Below are positions 1-8,592 of a DNA stretch of 64,000 nucleotides, in pieces. The notes beneath the pieces are model-generated. The model did no database searches. It was not told where the DNA came from and saw only the letters and a list, made by a program, of their open reading frames with translations. The position numbers and the translations under genes were made by a program. The stretch is from Mycoplasmopsis gallinacea (lineage in GTDB: Bacteria; Bacillota_I; Bacilli_A; Mycoplasmatales; Metamycoplasmataceae): positions 1,054,001 to 1,118,000 of the forward strand of contig NZ_CP047225.1 of the NCBI RefSeq assembly GCF_012220205.1, given 5' to 3'. Within the stretch, counting starts at the first letter, position 1, and every line of letters begins with the position of its first letter.

Positions 1-10
1 AAGGAAATTT

Positions 11-78
11 ATTGTATATGATGTACTTCATGGCGACGTTGACCTCCAACAAACCGCCATTTGGAAGTAATATACAAT
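11..78. other. Three-tier imperfect hairpin in Tn916-like fragment
   Basis: Three nested perfect stems are visible: 11-18 pairs with 71-78, 24-29 with 64-69, and 30-35 with 55-60. A small stem, GTTG/CAAC, sits inside the loop. The element lies upstream of the orf9-like regulator inside transferred DNA and overlaps no credible ORF. It could be an RNA structure of the mobile element or the end of a gene lying off the left edge. The function is not recognised. Confidence 0.5.
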
Positions 79-95
79 ATTTTAACAGCGTAAAT

Positions 96-146
96 AGCAC
101 TACCATATAACGGTTTTTTTTATTGGCGTTTAGTAGTGCTTTTTAT
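96..146 (+). terminator. Hairpin plus T-run upstream of orf9
   Basis: AGCACTAC at 96-103 pairs with GTAGTGCT at 133-140 and is followed by TTTTTATT, the form of a rho-independent terminator on the plus strand. It would isolate the orf9 promoter region from transcription entering from the left. The loop is long (about 29 nt), so strength is uncertain. Confidence 0.5.
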
Positions 147-235
147 TAAATATAAACCTATAAACCATATAACACGTTTTTCTATACCTGTTTTTAATTC
201 AGTAGGAACAATAAAATGTATAGAGGTGGTCTACT

Positions 236-589
236 ATGCGTAAAAAAGAAGATAAATATGATTTTAGAGCCTTTGGTTTAGCCATTAAAGAAGCTCGATT
301 GAAACGAGGTTTAACTCGTGAACAAGTGGGAGCATTGATTGAAATTGACCCACGGTACTTAACTAATATTGAAAATAAAGGGCAACACCCCAGCATACAA
401 GTTCTTTATGACCTTGTATCGTTACTTCATGTTTCCGTTGATGAATTTTTCTTACCTGCTAATAACTTGGTAAAAAGCACCCGACGATTACAGATAGAGA
501 AATACATGGATAGCTTTACAGACAAAGAACTATCCTTAATGGAATCTTTAGCCAGCGGTATCAACGAAGCAAGAAACATCGAAGACTAA
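236..589 (+). CDS. Tn916 Orf9-like HTH (Xre/Cro) transcriptional regulator
   Basis: This 117-aa protein has an N-terminal helix-turn-helix (residues about 13-70, with [20 protein letters not shown] as the HTH core) and an acidic C-terminal tail. I recognise it as the cro-like regulator Orf9 that sits opposite tet(M) in Tn916-family elements, where it is linked to control of the conjugation module. The ATG is preceded by GAGGTGG, a strong ribosome-binding site. It converges on the KTR/tet(M) genes, with a shared bidirectional terminator between. The rest of the element (orf7, orf8, xis, int in Tn916 order) would lie off the left edge. Confidence 0.88.
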   Translation: MRKKEDKYDFRAFGLAIKEARLKRGLTREQVGALIEIDPRYLTNIENKGQHPSIQVLYDLVSLLHVSVDEFFLPANNLVKSTRRLQIEKYMDSFTDKELSLMESLASGINEARNIED

Positions 590-614
590 TTAAAAGAATC
601 CATACATAACGGAA

Positions 615-659
615 AGAGCCGATAAAATGAGATTAATACAATCTCATTTTATCGGCTCT
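615..659. terminator. Bidirectional terminator between orf9 and KTR gene
   Basis: A perfect 20-bp stem (615-634 with 640-659) closes a 5-nt loop between convergent genes. It overlaps the stop codon of the KTR gene, so the 3' end of that gene is itself half of the hairpin. It probably ends both the orf9 and the tet(M)/KTR transcripts. Confidence 0.75.
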
Positions 660-837
660 GCGTCTTTGCGTCTGGCTCTGTAATCACAGTTACTTTGAAC
701 TGCTTTATTTCAATTAAATTTTCTTGTCTGCATTTCGGACAATAGAGGGGGAATTTTTTTAATTCAGTATCTTCCCTTATCTTTAATCGTGTTTTATTTC
801 CACATACAGGACACAATATCCACTTGTAGTTTATAAT
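649..837 (-). CDS. Cysteine-rich KTR domain protein (Tn916 orf6 region)
   Basis: A short reading frame just downstream of tet(M) contains two CxxC knuckles, CPVCGNKTRLK and CPKCRQE, separated by about 20 residues, as in a small zinc ribbon. The KTR tripeptide follows the first knuckle, the signature of the cysteine-rich KTR family found after tet(M) in Tn916-type elements. A GGAGGAG ribosome site lies at 844-850, but there is no ATG. ATT at 837 is the best start in frame and the true start is uncertain. It ends with TAA inside the terminator hairpin. The function of the family is not established. Confidence 0.7.
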   Translation of the reverse strand: MINYKWILCPVCGNKTRLKIREDTELKKFPLYCPKCRQENLIEIKQFKVTVITEPDAKTQSR

Positions 838-934
838 AACTATCTCCTCCTTTACACTTTAATTCAAATCTTTATTAAAAAATATTTCATCTTATTTAAC
901 AAGAAACCATATTTATATAACAACATAAAATACA

Positions 935-2853
935 CTAAGTTATTTTATTGAACATATATCGTACTTTATCTATCCGACTATTTGGACGACGGGGCTGGCA
1001 AACAGGTTCACCGGTAGTAACATAGTACCCTTTTAACTCTGTTAAACAAACACTACGTCCATTTGTAAAGAAAGTTAAATCACTACGATATTCTTGAATA
1101 CACCGAGCAGGGATTTCTCCACTAAGAATGACCTCATTATTTTTCAATTGAGTGTCTACGATGTTCGCACAATATTTAGGAGCATCGTTGTATGCTCGTG
1201 AAAGATATTCCTGTGGCGCATAAATTTTAAAACTAAGATATGGCTCTAACAATTCTGTTCCAGCTTTTTTTAAGACTTGTTCCAATACAATAGGAGCAAG
1301 CATCCGAAAATCTGCTGGGGTACTAACAGGGCTATAGTATAAGCCATACTTAAAACAGATTTTACAGTCCGTCACATTCCAACCATACAATCCTTGTTCA
1401 CAGCCATAGCGTATCCCTTCCATAACTGCATTTTGAAATGATTGATTTAAGTATCCAAGAGAAACCGAGCTCTCATACTGCATTCCACTTCCCAACGGAA
1501 GCGGTGATACAGATAAACCAATGGAAGCCCAGAAAGGATTTGGCGGCACTTCGATGTGAATGGTATATTCTGCATTTTTTAACGGTCTCTCCATATAAAT
1601 GACTGTAGGCTCTTTTAGTTCTATCTCCACATGATACTTTTCTTGCAACAGTGCACTAATCACTTCCATTTGTACTTTCCCTAAGAAAGAAAGTATAATT
1701 TCATGTGTCGTAGAATCCACGTAATATCGTAGAAGCGGATCACTATCTGAGATTTCCAAAAGGGCATCAAGCAACATTTCTCTCTGTTCAGGTTTACTCG
1801 GTTCAACAGTTGTTTGTAGTAGAGGGTGCGGATTTTCAATCTTTTTTCTCTGTGGCAATAGTTTTGTATCTCCAAGAACACTATTTAACTTCAAAAACTC
1901 ATTTTGCAAAATAACAATTTCTCCAGAATAAGCTCTATCAATCTTACATAATTCACCATTTATTGAAGTATACATTTCTGTAATTTTTATTTTTTCCTTT
2001 TCCGATATTCTAACCGAATCTCGCAAATGCAGTACGCCACTATAAAGACGTATATATGCAAGACGCTGTCTTTTTTCCGAATACTCAATTTTGAAAACTT
2101 TTCCGCAAAGTTCAGACTGACCTCGATGTGTTGATGAATAAAATTTATTCGTAATCACTTCTATAAGGTTATCAATCCCTATATTGTTTTTGCACTTCCG
2201 TGATAAACAGGGAACAGAGAACAATTCTGAAATCTTATGCTTTCCTCCTGTTCGAGTTCCAATGCTTCTAATGATTTACCGGACATATATTTCTCTAAAA
2301 GGTCATCGTTTCCCTCTATTACCGTATCCCATTGTTCAGATTCGGTAAAGTTCGTCACACACATATTAGGATACAGTTCTACCTTCTGTTTGATTACAAT
2401 TTCGGCAGAAAGTTTCTCTTTAATATCCTGATAAACCGTTGATAAATCAATTCCATTTTGGTCAATCTTATTGATAAAAAAGATTGTGGGAATCCCCATT
2501 TTCCTAAGTGCATGAAATAATATACGAGTTTGTGCTTGTACGCCATCTTTTGCAGAAATCAGTAGAATTGCCCCATCTAAAACTGATAATGAACGATATA
2601 CTTCTGCTAAGAAATCCATATGTCCTGGCGTGTCTATGATGTTCACCTTCATATTTTCCCACTGAAAAGAGGTTATTCCTGTCTGAATTGTAATTCCTCT
2701 CTGACGTTCTAAAAGCGTATTATCCGTCCTCGTTGTACCTTTGTCCACGCTTCCTAATTCTGTAATCGCTCCACTGTTATATAATAAGCTTTCTGTTAAG
2801 GTAGTTTTTCCTGCATCAACATGAGCTAAAATTCCAATATTAATAATTTTCAT
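935..2853 (-). pseudogene. tet(M): tet(M) ribosomal protection protein, one-base frameshift
   Basis: TetM is an EF-G-like GTPase that releases tetracycline from the ribosome. Both halves match TetM: the N-terminal half has the G1 loop AHVDAGKTT and G3 DTPGHMDF, and the C-terminal half runs to the usual end MFNKIT. They lie in different frames. The minus-strand A-run at 2191-2187 has five A where the family reading (SAKNNIG) needs six, so the frame shifts to SAKTI and stops at TAG (2181-2179), after 224 residues. The start ATG at 2853 has GGAGG nine bases upstream. Trp codons are TGG throughout, unlike the host genes, which supports recent transfer. Slippage on the A-run could restore the frame at low level. 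A sequencing error is the alternative. Confidence 0.9.
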
Positions 2854-2868
2854 GTGATTTTCCTCCAT

Positions 2869-2955
2869 TCAAAAACCCAAAAGGGCATAAAAATCCCAGT
2901 GATAAATACTCTTATGACTGGGATTTTTATGCATAACCATAGGCATACAAAGCAT
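2869..2955 (-). CDS. tet(M) leader peptide (orf12-like)
   Basis: A 28-codon ORF starting MLCMPMVMHK and ending ALLGF, then TGA, directly precedes tet(M). It matches the attenuation leader of Tn916-type tet(M), whose translation under tetracycline changes folding of the downstream hairpin. In this host the TGA is a Trp codon, and the following codons (ATG GAG GAA AAT CAC ATG AAA) are in frame with TetM. The leader would therefore not terminate and would fuse to TetM as a 34-residue N-terminal extension. That should alter or abolish the classical attenuation logic. Confidence 0.8.
   Translation of the reverse strand: MLCMPMVMHKNPSHKSIYHWDFYALLGF
2885..2932 (-). promoter_or_regulatory. tet(M) attenuator hairpin
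   Basis: A perfect 16-bp inverted repeat (2885-2900 with 2917-2932) lies inside the leader peptide gene. On the minus strand it is followed at a short distance by a T-rich stretch. In Tn916 this region is the transcription attenuator upstream of tet(M). Confidence 0.7.
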
Positions 2956-2965
2956 TATAAATTAG

Positions 2966-3000
2966 AAAAGTTACACGCAAATTTAATGCGTGTGACTTTT
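2966..3000. repeat. Inverted repeat upstream of tet(M) leader
   Basis: Arms of 14 nt (2966-2979 and 2987-3000) pair with one mismatch around a 7-nt loop. The repeat lies 11 bp beyond the leader start and abuts the IS30-family element. I cannot tell whether it belongs to the transposon or the IS. Because only about 50 bp of possible transposon sequence remains here, the native tet(M) promoter may be missing. Confidence 0.5.
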
Positions 3001-3055
3001 TGTGTCCATTGTGTAAAATAATAATGCTCGAAAAGAAAGGACACATTTTTATTAT

Positions 3056-4234
3056 ATGAAAAAATTAATAGATTTATCTAAACTAAATATTATTTGTGTA
3101 AAAAATAATGCTGAAAATTTCCGTCACTTCATCATCAAAGAAACAGATGATGAGATAAAACGTCTTCACTCAAATGTTTCATCTAAAAGACTGCTTAGAG
3201 ATAAACAAATATCCATACTCTTAATGTGGGAAATTATTTTAAAAATTCTAGTGTTGAATTCAGTGCCAAAAGCAGCAAAATATTTCGGTTATCAATCTAG
3301 AACAATTAAACAAAAAATGGAAATAATGATCGAAAAAAATAACTATCACAATAGCTTGAAAAATAAAGTTATTTGCAAAAATTGCGGATCTAAAATTTTT
3401 ATAACTAAATTTCTCTCATTCAGAAAACTATCAAATCATTTGCTTAGTTATAAAATCAAAAGGTTAATGATAGTGTCAGAATCGCAAAAAAATAAGTGAA
3501 GTCACTTTAAAAAATATTGAAACGATGTCACTAAAGAATTAAGAAAAAAAGCAAACAAAAACTCTAAAAACATTAAATGTAAAATGTCTGTTAAGTTTAT
3601 GATTAACTCATTTAAACAAACAAATCCAAATGCTTTTTGTCCTACATTCAGCACAGTTTACAAAGCTCTAAAGCAACAAAGAATAAAACTTTCTTTTGAT
3701 CCCCTTTTATATTTATCAAGGGGTGGCTATACAAAAACTACATTGAAGCAAGGTAAAAGATCCTTAATACATGCTAGAGATCTAAAATATAGACCTAAAG
3801 AAGCGAATTTAAGATTAGAAAAAGGTCATTTCGAAGCTGATACAGTAGTTGGTAAAAGAGAAGATAAATTTGTTCTTTTCACACTTTTAGATCGTAAAAC
3901 TAGAGAGTTATACATTGCTTTAACTAAAAGAGATGCAAAATCAATTAACAAAGCATTAAGGATGTTAATAAGAAAATATAATCTCGAAATAAAAACCTTA
4001 ACAGTAGATAAAGGTAGTGAAAATACACTTCTTCATAAAGTTGTAGGTAAGAAAAAGTTATTTAAATGTAAACCTTATGCTTCATATCAAAAAGGTTCAA
4101 TCGAAAATGCTCATAGATACATTAGAAGATTTATTCCTAAAGGTAAAAGTTTCAATTCAATAACACAAGAATACGTATTTTGACTCAAAGAACAAATTGA
4201 TGAATACAAAAGAATACTGGCAATAAAAAATTAA
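3056..4234 (+). CDS. IS30-family transposase
   Basis: With UGA read as Trp (at 3497, 3530 and 4181) this is one 392-aa protein. Residues about 40-95 carry a helix-turn-helix, followed by a zinc-knuckle-like CKNCGSK. The integrase core has the IS30 pattern: HFEADTVVG (first Asp), LTVDKGSENT (second Asp) and YASYQKGSIENAHRYIRRF (Glu). All three catalytic positions are present, so the gene may be active. The UGA codons show it is adapted to mollicutes rather than brought in with Tn916. Confidence 0.88.
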
Positions 4235-4365
4235 AAATTAATAGGAATAAAAAACTTGGTATTTAAGTCTTAAACCAGATTTTTTGTGATTGAAGCTCAT
4301 TTGATGTGCGATGTCAGTTTATCCCTGTGTCGTTCTATGTCTATCTTTTCTCACAGATTCAATGA

Positions 4366-4426
4366 TTGTGCTGCCGCACGGGCCTTCTTTTCTTTCGGAG
4401 AAAAGAAGCAAAAGAACTTCAAAATT
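4366..4426 (+). repeat. 61-bp inverted repeat, copy A
   Basis: This sequence is found, perfectly inverted, at 5015-5075; weaker similarity extends a further 8-12 bp on each side. It contains its own hairpin (CTTCTTTTCT / AGAAAAGAAG around TTCGG) and a GC-rich GCCGCACGGGCC start that is unusual for this genome. It falls between the transposase gene and the presumed right end of the IS. Confidence 0.9.
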
Positions 4427-4591
4427 TATAAGAAAACAAGCCACAAGGGCTTGCGATTTTGGTTTTATCTTTGTCACTATTTCTTAATTTTTTTGCACTA
4501 ATTTTCTTATAATTTAAACATTAAAAAAGCATTGTTATTTTTTTGACACTTAACTTGCGCGTCACTTTTCCAATTTTTAAATAAAAGATTA

Positions 4592-4975
4592 ATGTTTTTT
4601 TCACAAAGCGGAAAAGATATTAATTTATGTTTAGATGTAAACCAAAACTTGTATTTCGAAATCAATAATAAGAAATATATTGCAAAAGTAGTTGAAGAAT
4701 CTGAATTAAATGAAACCGAAATTTATGCTTTAGCTAAAGGGTGAGATATTTCTATCCCACAAGTACATGTGATTGCAAAGGCAATTGTAAATTCTAGAAA
4801 ATTCACTTTAGCACAGTCACAATTAAGACATTTCCCCGACGAAATTCTTAAAAATGAAAATGCACAAAAGATAATCAAAATACTTGAAAGAAGTGAACAG
4901 ATTTTGTTAAAACTTTATAACTTACTTGAAAAAGATATAGAGTGAAAAGATAAAGTTGCATTCATTGACAACTAA
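4592..4975 (+). CDS. Orphan hypothetical protein between inverted repeats
   Basis: A 127-aa frame (MFFSQSGKDINLCLDVNQNL...) contains two UGA-Trp codons and ends at TAA. The product has a short beta-like N-terminus and a helical C-terminal half (residues about 60-120) without membrane segments. No Shine-Dalgarno sequence is obvious. It lies between the two 61-bp inverted repeats and may be the 3' part of a larger gene broken by insertions. I do not recognise the family. Confidence 0.5.
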
Positions 4976-5014
4976 TATCACAAAACATATTTTATAATCA
5001 ACAATTTCTTTATG

Positions 5015-5075
5015 AATTTTGAAGTTCTTTTGCTTCTTTTCTCCGAAAGAAAAGAAGGCCCGTGCGGCAGCACAA
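5015..5075 (-). repeat. 61-bp inverted repeat, copy B
   Basis: Perfect reverse complement of 4366-4426. Together the copies bound about 590 bp holding the orphan ORF and the putative right end of the IS30-family element. An apparent ORF crossing this copy is a by-product of the repeat (it encodes the same residues as copy A). Confidence 0.9.
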
Positions 5076-5327
5076 ATATTGAATTTGTAAAACCAAAAAC
5101 TAACATACACAATTAATTGATTTTATTAATTAAATACTTGAATTTTATTTCAGTAATTAATATCAAAACTGCTTGTGTTGAATTCTTAAGAATTCAATAT
5201 AATTATATTAAAAGAAACAAATGAGAGTGACAATTCGTTTAATAATTTACAATTTTTCAGCATTTAATAAGTTCATTTTTTGACTTTTTATAGGGTTAAA
5301 AAAGTCAAAAAAATCTATAATAAAGAA
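5076..5327. other. Intergenic stretch with a 20-bp palindrome
   Basis: No ORF is credible here. A perfect palindrome, TTGAATTCTT/AAGAATTCAA, occupies 5178-5197, and a -10-like TATAAT-type box lies shortly before the next gene (CTATAATAAA near 5314). The palindrome could be an operator or a recombination scar; nothing else is seen. Confidence 0.4.
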
Positions 5328-5759
5328 ATGAAAAAATACGATGAAAAATCTTGCGGTGCAATTATTTTTAAAAAGTTTCAAAAGCAATGAAAAGTGCTTT
5401 TAATTAAACAAATTAATAAAGATTGAGGTTTTCCTAAAGGTCATATGGAAGCTGGTGAAAATGAGTTAGAAACTGCAATTAGAGAAGTAAAAGAAGAAGT
5501 CTCGCTTATAGGTGTTGATATTGATACAAAATATCAATATTCAAATAGCTACATTTTGCCAAGTGGTAAAAGTAAAATTGTAGTTTATTTTTTAGCAAGC
5601 TACAATGGAAATAGCCAGCCAAAGTATTTAAAAAGTGAGATTCTAAAAGCTAAATTTGTGCCTGTTTCACGCGCTATGTGTTTAATTAGCAAAAAGTCTG
5701 TTAGTGATATTTTAAAGCTTGCTTGAAGTGATTTTAAGGTAAAAAATGGACTAAAATAA
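5328..5759 (+). CDS. NUDIX hydrolase (MutT-like)
   Basis: A 143-aa protein with a complete NUDIX box, G-H-M-E-A-G-E...REVKEEV, at residues about 38-60. This motif binds the divalent metal and cleaves nucleoside diphosphate-X substrates. The size and the GFPKGHMEAGE start of the box resemble the diadenosine-tetraphosphate hydrolase subgroup seen in mollicutes. UGA-Trp codons occur at QWKV, KDWGFP and AWSD. It is a single gene between accessory DNA and the cdaA cluster. The exact substrate is not deducible. Confidence 0.85.
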
Positions 5760-5904
5760 AGCAAGTTATGCTAAATTAAATTTTTAAAAATAATTTTTTT
5801 AATTTATAATATAAATAAACATATAAATGTTTATTTTTTACTATAAATTGCCAAGAAAATAGGTCATAAAAAGGGTTATTTTTTTGTAAAAAGGGAGGTT
5901 TAAG

Positions 5905-6141
5905 ATGAATAAAGAAAGCGAAAAAGAAAAGGTTTATTTAATTGAAGTTAGAAAAAAAGAAATTGAGCTTGATCGAGCTGAAGCTGAAGCAGAAAAAAGT
6001 GAACAAAGCCACAAAGAATATCAAAAAATGTTACCTTGATATAAAAAAGATTTATTCTTTAATATCTTAGGTACTATTGGAACTGTTTTTATAATTGTAG
6101 GTTTAATTCTTATTGCCTACAATATTAAATTCTGAGTATAA
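5905..6141 (+). CDS. Small single-pass membrane protein upstream of cdaA
   Basis: A 78-aa protein with a charged, coiled-coil-like N-terminal half (KEKVYLIEVRKKEIELDRAE) and one hydrophobic segment near residues 50-72 (LFFNILGTIGTVFIIVGLIL). GGGAGG lies 9 bases before the ATG. Its stop overlaps the cdaA start (TAATG), so the two are translationally coupled. In many bacteria CdaA is partnered by a membrane regulator. This could be a functional stand-in, but there is no sequence similarity I can claim. Confidence 0.7.
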
Positions 6142-6722
6142 TGCATCAAACAATTATTACATTATTGATATTTGTGGTTATCCTTTTAGTTGCATTGCTT
6201 TCAATTACTTTATATCCATACATAACCAATTTCATCACCAATAAATTTACTAAATCTAAATACGATAAATTAGGTAGAAGTAGTCAGATTCGTCTTATTA
6301 ACCAACTAAGAGAAACTGTTGAAAACCTTTCAAGAAGAAGAGTTGGTGCTTTAATTACCATTGAAAACAACGATAATATTGACAACCTTAGAACTGACGG
6401 AATTGTTCTAAATGCTAATATTTCAAGTGCTCTTTTAATTGCTATTTTTAATAAAAACTCTCCACTTCATGATGGTGCTGTAGTTATTCGTGATAACAAA
6501 ATTTATTACGCAGCTACTTTTTACAAAATCACACGTAAGAGTTTAAAAAATAGCTATGGTTCAAGACATCGTGCTGCCTTTGGGATTTCAGAACAATGTG
6601 ATGCAACTACAATTGTTGTTTCTGAAGAAACTGGGAAAGTAATTTTAATTAGGGGTGATTTACACACTGAAGTAAAAATCGAAGAATTCCAAGAAGAACT
6701 TATCAAATACCTTAAGGATTAA
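6141..6722 (+). CDS. cdaA: Diadenylate cyclase (c-di-AMP synthase)
   Basis: A 193-aa protein with one N-terminal membrane helix (residues about 5-30) and a DisA_N/DAC domain. Both catalytic motifs are present: DGA in SPLHDGAVVIRDN and RHR in YGSRHRAAFGIS. It condenses two ATP into c-di-AMP, a second messenger controlling potassium and osmotic balance. It is shorter than Bacillus CdaA, having a single TM like the mycoplasmal enzymes. It is coupled to the upstream membrane protein and followed four bases later by a MgtE-type magnesium transporter, which suggests a shared transcript. Confidence 0.92.
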   Translation: MHQTIITLLIFVVILLVALLSITLYPYITNFITNKFTKSKYDKLGRSSQIRLINQLRETVENLSRRRVGALITIENNDNIDNLRTDGIVLNANISSALLIAIFNKNSPLHDGAVVIRDNKIYYAATFYKITRKSLKNSYGSRHRAAFGISEQCDATTIVVSEETGKVILIRGDLHTEVKIEEFQEELIKYLKD

Positions 6723-6726
6723 TTAA

Positions 6727-8229
6727 ATGGCAGATTTTGAAAAAGATCAACAAGCTTTTGATGAGCAAGAATATTCAATTGATTTCTTGCAAGCGCAAAT
6801 TAAACAACTTGTTGATAATAAATCAATCCGTTTACTTAGAGAATTTTTCGAAGAATACCCTATTGCTGATTTAGCTCAAGCCCTTGAAGGACTTGATTTA
6901 AAAATTCAGCTATTTTGCTTTAGAACCTTAAAAACTGATATTGCAGCTGAAGTATTTTCATACCTTGAAGATGATGCTAAAACTAAATTAGTGCACTCTT
7001 TTACTGAAGAATGAGGAATGGAAATTATTCAGGAACTTCAATCTGATGAACTTGCTGATTTGCTTGAAGATCTTCCAGTTAATTTAACTAGAAAAATTTT
7101 AGCTGAAGCTACCGAGGAAAAAAGAGAGAAAGTTAATAGCATCCTAACTTACTCAGATGATCAAGTTGGAAGCATTATGAGCGTGGATATTTCCATTCTT
7201 AAGTCTAATTGAACTTGTAAAAAAGCTATTAGACAAATCAAGCGTGATTATAAGAAAAATGCTGAAATGAGTCATAGCTTCTACATCACAGATGAAAAAG
7301 GAATTTTCTTAGGTTCAATAACCCTTGAAGAACTTGTGTTTAACAATGATGAAGATGACCTTTTAGAAGATCTTTATACAGTAGTTGCTACTGTGCACCC
7401 TTATGATGATAAAGAAGATGCAGCTCAAATTTTCTCTGAACATGACCGTTCAACCTTACCAGTAGTTTCCAAAGATAACTTCTTAATTGGAATGATTACT
7501 TCCGATGATGTTATTGATGTTATTCAAGAAGAAGCTACTGAAGATATGTATAAACTTGCCGGGATTAACCCTGAAGGTTCAGAAGAAGGATACTTAAAAA
7601 CTTCAGTTTTAAAAATTGTTAAATCCAGAGTTTTCTGATTAATTATTTTGATGATTTCAGCTACAATTAGCCAGTACATCATCCAAAAATTCACTGATTT
7701 AAGTGAAGATATGATTGCAATGTTTAATGCTGGAATTTCTACTGCGGTTATTGTTTCGTTAATCCCAATTATTAGTGGTAGTGCTGGTAATGCTGGTTCA
7801 CAATCTTCAACTACAATTACCCGTGCTAGTGCGCTAGGTGAAATTGAAGATAAAGATCTTAAACGTGTTATTGGTAAAGAAATTGCAGTAGGAGCTGTAA
7901 TTGGAGTTATTTTATTTATCGTTAATGTGATTCGGCTTTTTATCTACTTTGCGATTTTTAAAGATGGCACTGAATGAATTCCAATTATTTTCGTCATTTT
8001 AGCCAGCTCACTTTCATTATTTTTAGTTGTGATTTTATCTAAGTTTTTAGGTACAATCATCCCAATTTTAGCTATTAAATTTAAAAAAGATCCAGCAGTT
8101 ATGTCTGCTCCAATTCTTGCCACTCTTTCAGATGCAATTTCAACTTTAATTTTCTTTGGAATAAACATTTTATTCTTATATATTGGTTTTAAAGCTGGAG
8201 TTTTCCCTCAAGCATTGCCAATAGCTTAG
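6727..8229 (+). CDS. mgtE: MgtE-family magnesium transporter
   Basis: A 500-aa protein with the MgtE layout: N-terminal superhelical domain (about 1-140, with ELADLLEDLP repeats), two CBS domains (about 140-265, including STLPVVSKDNFLIGMITSDDVIDVI) and five membrane helices (about 300-498). The conserved pore segment reads IPIISGSAGNAGSQSSTT. It mediates Mg2+ influx gated by cytosolic Mg2+. Two UGA-Trp codons fall in the N-terminal half and others before the TM domain. It follows cdaA directly. Confidence 0.93.
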
Positions 8230-8257
8230 TAATTTTTAAACATAGTAAGGAACAAAT

Positions 8258-8581
8258 ATGAACACAGTTGATATAGAAAAAATCAAGTTGCTCGCTGAAG
8301 ATTTACTTGAATCTAAAAAAGAAGTATCTGAGCTTAATAAACTTCTTAAACAAGAGTTTAAAGATATTGAAATTGAAGTTGATGAGCCACTTTCAAATGG
8401 TGGAAGAATTACTTACAAAAAATCAGAACCTAGAACTACTTTTGATTTTAAAGGGTATAGTGCTTTCTTGCACAATGCAATTAAAGAAGGTAAAAACTAT
8501 ACAGAAGAAGAACTTGATTTAATTATGAAAGAATTTGCCGTTGAAAAAGAAGGTAAATGATCAATTAAATTGAAAAAATAG
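8258..8581 (+). CDS. Hypothetical 107-aa cytoplasmic protein
   Basis: A helical, charged protein (MNTVDIEKIKLLAEDLLESK...) with no membrane segment and no motif I recognise. AGTAAGGA lies upstream of the ATG. It sits between mgtE and another small gene in a same-strand run leading to pgsA, so it is probably co-transcribed. The UGA-Trp near the end extends it by 8 residues to a TAG stop. Confidence 0.7.
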
Positions 8582-8592
8582 AAAGGACACAA

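Larger units (their letters stand above)
3011..4549 (+). mobile_element. IS30-family insertion sequence next to tet(M)
   Basis: One transposase gene fills the centre. Candidate imperfect terminal repeats are GTGTAAAATAATAATGC at 3011-3027 and, inverted, a similar gapped sequence at 4528-4549, giving about 1.54 kb. The ends are weak and no target duplication was found, so the boundaries are provisional. The element separates the Tn916-like fragment from host DNA. It differs from the two near-identical IS30-type copies at 28769 and 55178. Confidence 0.55.

Noticed and set aside
4286-5110. Two ORFs encoding the same CAAARAFFSFGEKKQKNFKI peptide
   Set aside because: They arise from the two copies of the 61-bp inverted repeat read in the same relative frame and have no supporting starts.
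5178-5197. 20-bp palindrome as an operator for the NUDIX gene
   Set aside because: It is 130 bp from the gene start and no second copy or regulator is nearby, so it is noted only as sequence.
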